Shown here: piece after piece, positions 12,000-22,019 of the stretch
Layout of the letters: each line of letters begins with the position of its first letter
Numbering within the stretch: position 1 is the first letter of the stretch
Assembly (NCBI GenBank): GCA_944548615.1
Contig: OX155954.1
Coordinates: 7,284,876 to 7,348,875 of the forward strand
Reading direction: 5' to 3'
Length of the DNA stretch: 64,000 bases
Source: Micropterix aruncella
Taxonomy: Eukaryota; Arthropoda; Insecta; Lepidoptera; Micropterigidae
Position numbers and translations under genes: made by a program
Notes under the pieces: model-generated
What the model saw: the letters and a program-made list of their open reading frames with translations, nothing else
The model's database searches: none
Told to the model about the DNA's origin: nothing

Positions 12000-12420
12000 T
12001 AGGCCGATGTCGCAGCAGCGTCCGAAGGACATCCCCAAAAGGAACTGGTCCACCTGCCATTACAGGGGAACCAGCGTTCTTTCCGGGTATGACTCTCTTC
12101 AAGGAAGCTTCAAGATGGGAGTTAAACCGTGAAATGAGCCAACCAGGGATAACGAGCAGGTCTTAATGGCCCAACTTCACGGAAACCGGTAGCTGCCTGC
12201 GTACGGCATAACAGGTAATACACACTGAGTATGACTTGTTCTTCAAACATTGCGGTATAGCAGCTTTAAAGTTGCGGCGGAGTTTTCAAACGCTGCCCGC
12301 CGCTGTCGTATTCTTCTGTCGGCCTCTTTGGCGAAGTATAGTCTACCGAACTGGATGTTCTGCGCTGTTCCTCCACAACTTCGAGGGTCAAATTACCAAC
12401 GGTCACAGGTATCAGGTAAG
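12000..12420 (+). repeat. Probable diverged family B repeat
   Basis: GC-rich block containing GAGTTAAACCGTGA and ATAACGAGCAGGTC. These resemble GAGCTGAACCATGATTTGAG and GATAGCGAGCAGGTC at 26.24-26.29 kb and the AAACAGGTCATCAG end of the 47.1-kb copy. The part after 12200 is less certain. Short frames across it carry no domain. Confidence 0.5.
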
Positions 12421-13009
12421 CATGAGCATTGAGCATAATTATATTTTATCCATGTTCGCCAGTTAAGGTCGTTCAGAATTTCTGGTTTCAGCTGGTTTCT
12501 AGTGTCAGATTCCTTTATATTTAAGAAAACTTACAAAAAAGTCCTTTAAACATAATAAGAAAAAACTCAACGACGTTAGGTTTGAAAAAGGTGACAATAA
12601 CATCACTTACTCATAGCAATATAATATACGAATACCATAACAACAAAAGTAAAAGTATTACCTTTCTAAGAAGTAACCAGTTCTTCCCATTATATTTTCT
12701 TCCTCCCCCAAACTTCTCTCCTCGAGCATTCTTAGTTTTAAATATAGTAGTTTTACACTTCATAGTAAGGTTGGTTGGAAAAGATTGTCGTATTAGAATA
12801 AACCCGGACATTGCGAAACTTCACAATAAAGAGTAGAAACAAATAAACAAACAGTTTGTATTCTACGCAGAATAACTTAATTGCGAAATAATCTTTATTT
12901 CCACAAGCGCGCATGTTCCATTGCACTATATGATTAGGTTAGTTGCAAGATATTGCCATGTTTCATTAAGCTCTTCGTTTTACATGACTGCCAAACAAAA
13001 AAGGAGTGT

Positions 13010-13720
13010 TATGTGTTCAGGGTTCATCTATGTATGTTTTCCATTTCTTTATTCCACCATAACCTATAAACGCTTGGTCGGATTTAAAAGTGTCTGATAT
13101 TGTTGGAATCGTTAAGTCATGCCGAGTGTCATAGGGTATGTGCCCTTGCTCTCATTTAAGGAGAAAGCAGCGTCTTCAATATAAATCGCCGTGTTACGCG
13201 GTGCTTGTCGACATTCATCAACACGCACCCGTTTTTTTTTTCCCTCTTCGCGACCGTCAGGAATAGATAGGGTAGGCCTAGCAACAAAGAGAAATATTTA
13301 TAATATTATTATTTGTGAAGGTTCTCCTCGTTGTTACCAAAGTTAAGCAGCGTTGAGCGCAGTCGATACTTGGATGGGTGACCGCCTGAGTGTTAGACCG
13401 CGTGATGCTACAAATGCCCACCTAGAAGATGGTGCCAATAGGCAACAAGGCGGGTTCCACAAAAAGGCGTATGCCTTGTAGGTAAAAAAAACTGTCCATA
13501 TATCAAGTAAGTACTTGTCTAAATGTCCAAATGTCAATAAATTAACATAAATCTATCGTGTTTAGTGTCAAATGAAATGCCTGATTGAGTACATTCCGAA
13601 AGTGTATGTATGTATCTATATGGATAAATACATAAACTACAAATATTTCATAAAAAAAACGTAATAAAAATTATTATTAATTACAGTAGTTCACTTTTTT
13701 GTAACGGCAGTCGTGTTTTT
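13010..13720 (+). repeat. Family A dispersed repeat, copy 2, interrupted
   Basis: Begins with CAGGGTTCAT, TTTATTCCACCATAAC and TGATATTGTTGGAATCGTT, then CATAGGGTA. After about 350 bp of foreign sequence it resumes with AACTGTCCA, AAATGTCCAAATGTC, ATCGTGTTTAG and GCAGTCGTGTTTTTTATT. The 48-kb copy has these two halves joined directly, so roughly 13140-13490 is an insertion. That insertion contains the 5S-like segment. Confidence 0.75.
13319..13412 (+). pseudogene. 5S rRNA-derived segment (5'-truncated)
   Basis: From GGTTCTC near 13319 the sequence follows eukaryotic 5S rRNA from about residue 30 to the end. AAGTTAAGCA is followed by a diverged middle, then TACTTGGATGGGTGACCGCC, the core of the internal control region, and a degraded end near CCGCGTGATGC. 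The first third of 5S is missing and substitutions are scattered, so this is not a working 5S gene. It is either a 5S pseudogene or part of a 5S-derived SINE (SINE3 type), since it sits in an insertion that ends in an A-rich run near 13490. The internal promoter word is still close to consensus. Confidence 0.82.
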
Positions 13721-13947
13721 TATTCCTTTTGATATATTTACTTATTATATATTAATTTAAGTGCAAACAATGTTTTATTTTGATTTTATCACTCACTTTT
13801 ACAGTGTGTTGATAATAATTAATTATTGCAAAAGTGTTCTTTGGTGAGCTCTGCTCTGAAAGACAGCGAAATGAAATATAAAAAAAAACACTACCACCAA
13901 GCCATGTAGTCTTTACAGAGTATGACCAGACATTTAAAATCTTATCA

Positions 13948-14263
13948 TTAGGGGCTCTCTAGACGATCAAGCATGCTTGACAAGCATCGCGTCGCGGGCT
14001 TGGCGGGGGTCGTAGGGAAAATGCAAATATTTTATTAAAATAATTACCAAAAATGCCTAATTTAGTAGTTTATACCTGGGATTAACATTAATTTGACGCA
14101 ATTGATTGATGAATGACGTGACTCCCTGGAATAAACTACAAAATTAAGCATTTTTGGTAAATATTTTTAATAAATATTTGCATTTTTCCTTTGGTTTACG
14201 ATCCTCTCCCAGCCCGCGACGCGATGCTTGTCAAGCATGCTTGATCGTCTAGAGAGCCCCTTA
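13948..14263. mobile_element. PIF/Harbinger-like MITE, 310 bp, TTA duplication
   Basis: The element at 13951-14260 has terminal inverted repeats identical over about 50 bp, starting GGGGCTCTCTAGACGATCAA. Weaker complementarity continues for roughly 120 bp per arm, so it could fold almost fully. It is flanked by TTA on both sides (13948-13950, 14261-14263), the usual target duplication of PIF/Harbinger transposons. There is no coding sequence, so it would rely on a transposase made elsewhere. Each end contains the small palindrome CAAGCATGCTTG. Confidence 0.93.
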
Positions 14264-14374
14264 CATTGACCACTACATTTCAATTTAAAATGTCATCACT
14301 ACGATCTCCAGAAACTCATATATAAATGAGCGAAAGTTATAAAATAGGATTATTTCGGTCCAGTTATCTTATAA

Positions 14375-14416
14375 ACCGCTGACCGACCCCCATATTATGG
14401 GGGACGGTCAGTGGAT
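14375..14416. other. Strong GC-rich hairpin
   Basis: Arms near CTGACCGACCCCCATA and TATGGGGGACGGTCAG pair with one mismatch over 16 bp and extend a few more bases outward. The loop is almost absent. No terminator or RNA gene context is visible. Confidence 0.75.
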
Positions 14417-14823
14417 TTACGATGTCTTCGGTGATCAAAACTATTTTTACGGCGAATGACGGAAAATTTATGTGGGAAGTTATGAGTTTCCGGCGTGCTA
14501 CCGTAAATACTCACCACAAGCTCTCTTATCGACAACAACCGGCTCTTTTTCAATTTGTCCATAATCGGAATAACATTTTCAGAAATATTCAGCGGTATTT
14601 ATATATTTTTTGAAATATGTGGATGTTTTTTTAGAGAAATGTATTTTTGTATACATAAAGAAAGAGTGCCTGAAACTCCTTTTTTTGAGAGAAAGAATAT
14701 TTAAAAAAAAATCTTTGTTTTTAAACATAAACAGAAAGTGTTTCAGTATTTTTTGATGTACACTGAGAAAAATATTGGGTTGATTCTTACATTACCATTT
14801 TGTTATTACGGTTTTATACAGAA

Positions 14824-15394
14824 CTAGCTGTTGCCCGCGGCTTCGCTTCGCGTTAAGTTTCGAATCGATTTGTTAATTTAAGTAGGGTGGCGTTTATTTC
14901 CCTTTTTAGGCGCTACCTTTAGATATATAGTGCAAGACGTTTCCCCTTAGATGCACGCTTCGTATCTCGTCGACGTACGCGTCTTGTTCCTCGCCACCCG
15001 CCGCCTTCCGCTTCCGCCGACCGTGCTGGGCCAGCAGCCGCCGCCGCCCGCTAGGTATTTCCACTTATAATTTCATAACATATCTAAACCTATACCACAT
15101 ACAAACTTTTTAATTAACACCCGTGATAATGGATCAATTTATTTTAAAAAGAATTTTTATTTTATTGGTCATATCTTCAACCAATATGCCTCCTTATTTT
15201 GTTATTTTTTGAGACAAAATCAGTTTGTAGCTTAAATATAAAAGTTAGGTATATTCTGTCGCCGATTTTTTGATAGATATTTTTGAGGCCGTTTTTTTGT
15301 CATTTCGGAGTGTAGACCATACCCTCAGTAGTTTCGGAGAGTAGACCCTACATACAAACTTACAAACATTACTTCTTTATACTGTTAGTATAGA
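14824..15394 (-). mobile_element. Non-autonomous Helitron, minus strand, copy 1
   Basis: Read on the minus strand it starts TCTATACTAACAGTATAAAG and ends in a GC-rich hairpin followed by CTAG. It is inserted between A (14823) and T (15395), the known Helitron target. No Rep/helicase frame is present. The ends match the small Helitrons widespread in Lepidoptera; they move by rolling-circle action of proteins made elsewhere. Confidence 0.85.
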
Positions 15395-16036
15395 TGACGA
15401 TGTTTCGATCTTAATTTTGTTGAATTACAAGGAGTTTTGTTGATACTCTATTACTGGATTATATTATATGTATTTACATTTTCCGTACGGTTAATACGGA
15501 ATAACAGTATACTATAGTTTTACATGATTCATGTGTCCGAAAAGAACCGTACGTATACTACATACCGTCATATTAGAAGCGAGATCCCAAGGTCGCGACG
15601 TAGTGAAATACCTAACATTGTTTTAACATTACGGCACGGTAACTACCGCCACGCCAACACCATTATGCGTCATGTTAATTCATACGTATAATTATTATTA
15701 TTACTTTTACAAACAGCATAATTGACTGATATGTCTGAATATAAAACTGAGTACATTTACGATTTCTGTTTAAGATTTGCGTCTCATCTGTTTTTTAATA
15801 TGTTGATACTACACGCTTCAACCACTTCAGCAGGTAAACTGTTCTAATGGTTCACAATCGACAAAACGTATGGACCACAGTCCGAGTTATATACGTGATC
15901 CTGGTTTAAACATACTTATTTTCGTGTATTAAATCGTTATATTTTTTCTCAGAGTACCATTAAAAGGACAAATATATACAAAAAAAATATTGTACTGAAT
16001 TATTCTTAAAGATTTAAAATGCGTTTATATTTTTAA
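15395..16036. other. No gene seen
   Basis: AT-rich spacer between the Helitron and the LINE. A short mixed patch near 15540-15660 (CCGTACG, TCGCGACG) has no assignable function. Confidence 0.4.
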
Positions 16037-17887
16037 AAACAAATAACTGACTCAGCCGGGGACCCACGAAAAATCTGGATAAATATAAAAGAAGCGGCGA
16101 ATTATAAAAATAGAAAGGATGTAAATTTAAATAGTATTAAAATTGACAATCAAATTATTACAATGAAAGATAATCCTGAAAAGTTACTAAATTGTACAAA
16201 TAGTCACTTTTGTAATGTTGGCTCCAAATTAGCAGAAAAGTTTCGTGGGATAAATAGCTCTGTAATTACTGACCTAAGTAAATCTGATAAGTTACCTGTG
16301 TCCATGTACCTAACGCCTACAAATAGAGACGAAGTTAAGAAAGTAATAGGCAGCCTTAAAAATAGGTCAGCGGTGGGGGATGATGGGGTCGGGACATGCG
16401 TATTTAAACTAGCTGAAACCTATCTCAGCCAGCCTATTGCTTTTATCATTAATGTGAGTTTTAAAAGCGGATTTTTTCCTGACAAATTAAAAATTGCCAA
16501 AGTAATTCCAATACATAAAGGGGGAGATAAGCAGGACCTCAATAACTATCGACCTATCTCCATTTTAAACACGATCTCCAAGATCTTCGAGAAAGTTGCA
16601 AAGGCGAGACTCTATAAATTTTTAATTGAAAATAAAATACTCTCAGACAATCAGTTCGGTTTTAGGGAAGGTTTAGGGACAACAGACGCTATAGCAGCCT
16701 TAACTGAATTTATAGTCAAAACGGTGGATAAAGGAGACAAGTGTCTAGGAGTTATCCTTGACCTTGCAAAGGCTTTTGACTCCGTTCCTCATAATATATT
16801 ATTATGCAAACTGAGCAGTGTAGGAATTAACTATACAAGTCTTAAATGGTTTGATAGTTACCTATCCAACAGGGTACAAAGTGTCACCATCCAGGGCCTC
16901 CAGAGTAAAAGCCAGCATCTCACGTATGGTGTGCCACAGGGTAGCGTTTTGGGACCCATTTTATTCCTCGTCTACATAAATGACCTATGTCAGTTACCAG
17001 TAGGTAAAATCATCACATATGCCGATGACACTGTTATACTATTCAAGGGTTCAAACTGGGATTACACATTTGAGAAAGCAAACGAGGGCATGGAAATTGT
17101 TAAAAATTGGCTAGGAAACTTTATGTTGACGCTTAATGTTGGCAAAACCAAATACATGCCATTTAGTATAACAACCAGAGGTCAACCCACTACTAATAAA
17201 ACTATTGTAATACACGAGTGCGATAGCGTAGAGTCTTGTAACTGTCAGCCTATACCAAGAGAAATATCTTGGAAATATCTAGGCATCACTCTAGATTGCT
17301 TTCTCCGTTGGGATTCTCATATACATAACGTGGCTACGAAGGTGCGAATCCTTGGATATGTTTTCAAAGAACTGAGGAATATTCTGGATTCCAAAATACT
17401 AAAAACTGTTTATTATGCTTCATGTAATTCGCTTATTACTTACAGCATAATTGGATGGGGTGGATGTGGTAAAAACCTGCTAGAGCCATTGCAAGTTGCG
17501 CAGAAATTTATATTAAAAATTATTTTACGTAGACCATACCGCCATCCCAATATTAAACTTTATAAGGAAGCTAAAGTCCTTGATTGAAGGCAACTTTTTC
17601 TAAAAACTTCCCTCTTAAGGCTATTTTTGAACAGTAACTCAAATTTAGGAATAATTCAGAACCGGCGACCAACGAGACAAGTTTTAGAAAATAGCTCAAT
17701 AATACCCAGAAGGAAAACATCATTTGGACAAAGACATTACTCTTTCATTGCGCCGAGATTTTACAATCTGATCAATATGGAAATAAAAATGAACTTGACA
17801 TTCAGGGAATTCAAAAATAAACTAAAGAAATGGTTATCGAATCATGACAGACTAACCATACATCAAATGTTAGAAATAATAGTATAA
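16037..17887 (+). pseudogene. LINE reverse transcriptase, truncated, one in-frame TGA
   Basis: The reverse transcriptase would copy element RNA onto nicked target DNA. The first ATG is at 16163, but the frame is open from about 16037 and reads DPRKIWINIKEAANYK, so the protein continued upstream and the ATG is internal. Counting from the ATG: NYRPISIL at about 129-136, VILDLAKAFDSVPH with the first catalytic Asp near 200, GVPQGSVLGP near 256, YADD near 286-289, and KYLGITLD near 371. All catalytic aspartates are present. The frame reaches TGA at 17585-17587 after KEAKVLD. In the same frame it then continues RQLFLKTSLLRLF and about 85 more codons to MLEIIV (stop after 17884). A single stop therefore splits an otherwise clean frame. 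The sister copy has the same TGA. Confidence 0.9.
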
Positions 17888-18441
17888 TAAAACTTAGGTG
17901 CACAAATTATTAACATATTTTTAAACATATATGTTAAGTATATTTTAACATTGAACTAACTACCAAAAATTATTTGACTTTGACAATGAAGTATACTTTT
18001 TAGACTAGGTAATTTTATATTAATAAATATTAATGACCGTTTCTTCCTTTTCTCACATATAACTTTATTTATTTTATTTAATCGAATTTTATATGATATT
18101 TATTGCAGATTAAATAATGGAATTGCATTTTATTTATTATATTATCTTTTAATATTTTTTTATTATTATTATTTTTTTATTTTATTCTGAAGACCACATT
18201 TTAGGGCAATTTAGTGTCATTAGCTTTTTACTAAAACTTGTATATTTGTAAGCAACCAAGCAATCAAGCAATCTTGATTGTAATATTGGAGTCCTGTCCA
18301 CCCTAGAACGGGCTAGTCCCAGTTGGGTGACAGAAACAAATAAGCAAAAGGTTAAGGGTTTGCCATTCGGTTCCTGTTATTTTTATAAGCTAATCAATGT
18401 TTCATAGTAATTAATTCTTAAATAAATAAATAAATAAATAA
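16037..18441 (+). mobile_element. LINE family 1, copy 2 (best preserved)
   Basis: A 5'-truncated non-LTR retrotransposon. Coding sequence fills 16037-17887, followed by a roughly 500-bp AT-rich 3' UTR with the family words TGGGTGACAGAA and TTTGCCATTCGGTTCC, and an AAAT-type tail at 18418-18441. Other copies are at 7.96-9.7 kb (minus strand) and 55.99-56.13 kb (3' tail only). The apurinic endonuclease domain and any ORF1 are absent. The RT wording suggests the Jockey/CR1 superclade; the exact clade is not settled by eye. Confidence 0.92.
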
Positions 18442-19335
18442 ATTTTACAAAAAGCATGTAATGGTAAAATCAACGAATATTTATATGCTTTCCTAGTTAA
18501 TTATCATCATGATTATGAGAAATGGATCTTACGGCAATCATTATCTCCGTGGCGACTAAAAATGTAATTTTAAATAAAAATGAGAAATTCACTAATCTGC
18601 ACAGTAAATTCCATTTATTAAAATGATTATGCAATCTAAAATGAATTTATTATTTACGTAGATACAAAATGCCACAATTAAATTAATTTAAACCATAAAA
18701 ATAACTATTGTTTAAGAGTTTAGGGTTTTTGATATGTGGAATTTAGTACCAACATTCAGTGTCCATATTAATATGGCCGCCCATTGCAGATAGGTCAGAA
18801 CTTTGTATAAGCATTTAGCACATACACGCCCAATTTTAGGCTACTTGTGTCCTATCAACACTTTTTTAAACCATTGAAAGCTGTAAATATGCACCACGCA
18901 CCCCCGTATCATCGAGAGGCTCCCGCTCTTTTCACCATTTCTGTGTAAATAGTTATTCAACCGTAACTAAACGGAAATGAACGGTACAAATAGTTTGCTG
19001 CAGCGTGCATTGCAGCATTAAGGATACCTCTCTCAAACAGTGAAAAATTGACATTTTGCAATAAATTTTAAGTAATTTCCGCGTTCATTTAAATAAAATA
19101 ACAATGTGAATCTTGTCGTGAATTTCTTAGTCTTTCGTAGTATGATAAGAAATGTCAATGTTTATTTTTTTCTTAATTTAAATAACAAAAATCAGAGGAC
19201 CTTTTTGTAATTTGCAATTTTCTTGTAATTTATCGGGGCAAATAACTTGATACTATATTGATAATAAGTACCAACTATATGATTCCTATCACACCTTAGT
19301 AGTAGTAGGCTCCAATCCACCTTAACTGGGGTGCT
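18442..19335. other. No gene seen
   Basis: AT-rich spacer after the LINE tail, with no open frame of interest and no repeat boundary that I could place. Confidence 0.4.
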
Positions 19336-19339
19336 TTAA

Positions 19340-19735
19340 TATATACCCAAGTGCTTAGGATGCAAAAGGGGTTTTGACGGGGTGGTGTTGGAGGGAGGGA
19401 GGGTTAGGTTTTGGGGGGTTGGGGGAGGGGTTAGGGAGAGGGGGCGGTTTTGAGCGAGGTAAGTTGGGGGGCGGGAGTTAAGAGGGGGGGTTGAAAAGAT
19501 TGTGAGATTAAAGGGGGGAGGGAGAGAAGGGTTGGGGGAGAGGAGGGGGTTGGAAAGTGGAGGGGGGTAGGGAGGGGAAGGGGAAGGAGGTGGCAGGGGC
19601 AGGGGGAAGGGAAGGGAACGGGTGGGGGTTGGAGGGATTTTAGGGGGTGGTAGGGTGATTTAGGGTGGGAGGGGGGTTAAGGGGTTTGGAGTGCGAAGGG
19701 GGATTGTCTGCTTTCCGGTAAAGTCTTGGGAGGAG
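19340..19735 (+). other. Strand-asymmetric G-rich tract
   Basis: Nearly 400 bp composed mostly of G with A and T and very little C on the plus strand. It has dozens of GGG to GGGGGG runs separated by 1-7 bases, so many G-quadruplexes could form. It is not a simple tandem repeat and has no frame. TTAGGG words occur by chance in the G-rich background and are not an array. Confidence 0.92.
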
Positions 19736-19814
19736 TCTTGGGAGTCTTTAAAGACCATTTGAAGCTTATATTATTTGCTACAAAATATTTAAAAGAAATA
19801 AGTTCAGTGTGCTT

Positions 19815-20190
19815 TAATGCTTACGAATCCAATGGTTAAACGAACAAGGCAAGTCTCAATTCAAAATTGCTGAAATTATAAAATGCTCGCGCTGGGCCCG
19901 TACAAACTGCCATCAAACGCTTTCAGGAAACCAAGTCTCATAACCGTGAGAACCGGGTATTGATTTCAGAGTCTTTTTTCGACCTCGCTACTGCATTGGT
20001 TAAGGAAATTGGAAGACCAGTTAGTCAAGACAGCAAGGAGAAGGCTTGCATATGCTGTCCTCAAAGGCTGCAAAGGAAGGAAAAGGCAATGGCTCTCTGA
20101 AAAGAACAAAATATATCGGCTAGGTTAGACTATGAGCATCAACATTGGAGAGAGGAGAATTGGTCTAATATTTTGCCGTCCGACGAGTGA
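19815..20190 (+). pseudogene. Dead Tc1/mariner transposase fragment
   Basis: An early block reads LNEQGKSQFKIAEIIKCSRW, like the helix-turn-helix DNA-binding start of Tc1 transposases. One extra base then shifts the frame before QTAIKRFQETKS. A second block near 20028 reads TARRRLAYAVLKGCKGRKRQ followed by LSEKNK, as in Tc1. After another shift comes HQHWREENWSNILPSDE, which holds the second catalytic Asp of the DDE core. The third acidic residue and the rest are absent. At least two frameshifts and two stops make it non-functional. Inverted ends were not found. Confidence 0.8.
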
Positions 20191-20199
20191 AAGGTTAGG

Positions 20200-21585
20200 G
20201 CGAATTTGCCTTATAACTATTTTTTAATTTTTCTTTATCTTCTTCCTTATCATCTGTTTAGACTTAAAATTTGTTAAAATTTCAATTTTCTGATTTTGAA
20301 AAACTCAAACGTAAAGTGTTTGTTTGGAGGGTCTACCACTTTTGGCGCATTTACCAATTTTCAGAGATTTTTAAAAATAGATGTTTTGAGAGTTCAGGGT
20401 TCCTGTAGATCGGTACAATGCGCAGGTTGTAGAGAAGCGAAACGCCCCTGCTCCTGACTACGTCAGAGAGAACATAACAGTATGTAATATAATTTAAAAA
20501 ATGACCGCAGAATGAGGCACGTGTACAGCTTGTTTACCATTAAAATAAAAAAATCAACATAGCGCAACCTCTAGTGTATATGTACCTTTTAAAAAAGGAT
20601 CACTTATGAATATATTTAAACGGATATTTCGTATTCGCGGATTGTTCAATATGTATGCGAACGAGATTGAACTATAGATTGAACGAGAAACTGGCACAGC
20701 AAAAAGCTCTTTCGTAAGGTTTTCGCCCGACAATGGAAAAGGGCGTTTCGAAATACCCCACAGGGTGTAATAAAGTTCGCAATTTAACGATAGTTTGTCT
20801 CGACCTCCTTCGAGAATCACCTACTTTAGAAGTTTGACAATGGTGAAGGGCTTAGGTACATTTGAGAACTACATTAGACGCCGTAACAAATCTTATAAAT
20901 AAAATATTTAAAAAAAACGTAAGCGTAATGCAGTTTGTAGAGATTAGAAAGTAAAATAAAATATACAATTTTAATGGAAACTTCCGAGGATTTCTTTAAA
21001 AATTCTGACAGTAAAGTAAACCCGCAACTAAACGAGAGAGAAATCGATTATGCGTGAAAAATACGTCTGTTTTAATATTCATTGTTGGTCAGCCTGTACA
21101 CGAAGCTAGCTGAATTATTTCTCAGTAGGGTAACCCACGCAGTTTCTTTATTCTGACCTGGGAATTCCCGAGTGAATTGTTTAGGATGGGACGATTTAAG
21201 ACATTTTCGAGTGAAATATAAATAAAGAAAAAATATGTTGTATTTTTTGCAGTAGGGAAACAAAGGTAGTAAAACATTTTTCTTATCATTTTTATCTAAC
21301 TATAAAATGTATAGTAAATTTGATATTTTATTGAGAGTCAATTACAGGCAATGCCTTGGCAGATCGACCCGCTGCCCGTAGACTACAATTTCCGGAAGTT
21401 TCTTCCGCCCTGGAATAAACAGTCACATCCTAATTTCGCGCGGACGTGTTTTATTTCATTCTTTTCGATTAAATCGCGAAAACAATACTTTGCGCAACTA
21501 GTTCACGTTGTTTTCCATTTTCATAACAATCTTCGCTTTTCGAATTTTTCATCGCAGGGCGACATAAGAGAGATGTCAATCACAA
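20200..21585. other. No gene seen
   Basis: AT-rich DNA. A frame of about 100 codons starting at the ATG of 21351 begins MPWQIDPLPVDYNFRKFLPP. It follows a weak AG splice-acceptor-like site but has no known domain and runs into family B, so I do not call it a gene. Confidence 0.4.
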
Positions 21586-21589
21586 CGAG

Positions 21590-22010
21590 CGAACCCGTCA
21601 CCCCAGGGAGTAATAAAGGCATCAGGTCGATCTGTCTACAATGGAGTGAACGTTAAAGACTTTTGCAGAAGGAACAGTAAGAGTCCCGTAAGAGTCTACA
21701 GCCTTACAGCGAAGCACTGGGAAATGGGCCCAGATCGCAAACCTCCTTCCCTTACTACCAGCTTTGGACGGATCATCCCATCCTCCAGTCTGGCTCCAGA
21801 TTGGAAGTCCCTTGCGCGAAATTTATCGCGTACGGTGGCGCTCTTTCCAGTCAATCTTTCACTGGATAAGGTAGCAAAGTTGGCTGAACACGACAGCACT
21901 TACAGCTGCAGGCGTACACAGAGGCCTTTCCATGTTAGTCCTTTTTCGTGGGGTTACCGGATAGGAGCCGGACCGTGAGTTGGGTCAACCTTAAAAAACA
22001 AAAGCAGGCA
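21590..22010 (-). repeat. Family B dispersed repeat, copy 3
   Basis: Shares CCCGTCACCCCAGGGAGT (also near 46.63 kb), AAGAGTC next to CCGTAAGAGTC, a CCAGTCTGG segment, GGCCTTTCCATGT and the AGGCAATCAGGCC end with the 46.6-47.2 kb copy, in the same orientation. Opposite to copies 1 and 2. Frames inside are not conserved. Confidence 0.7.
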
Positions 22011-22019
22011 ATCAGGCCA

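Noticed and set aside
13319..13412. Functional 5S rRNA gene
   Set aside because: The first third is missing and several paired positions are changed.
19380..19700. Telomeric repeat array
   Set aside because: TTAGGG words are scattered in a G-rich tract; no TTAGG array, the insect telomere unit, is present.
21351..21656. Possible exon starting MPWQIDPLP
   Set aside because: The acceptor site is weak, the frame runs into a family B repeat, and no protein family is recognised.
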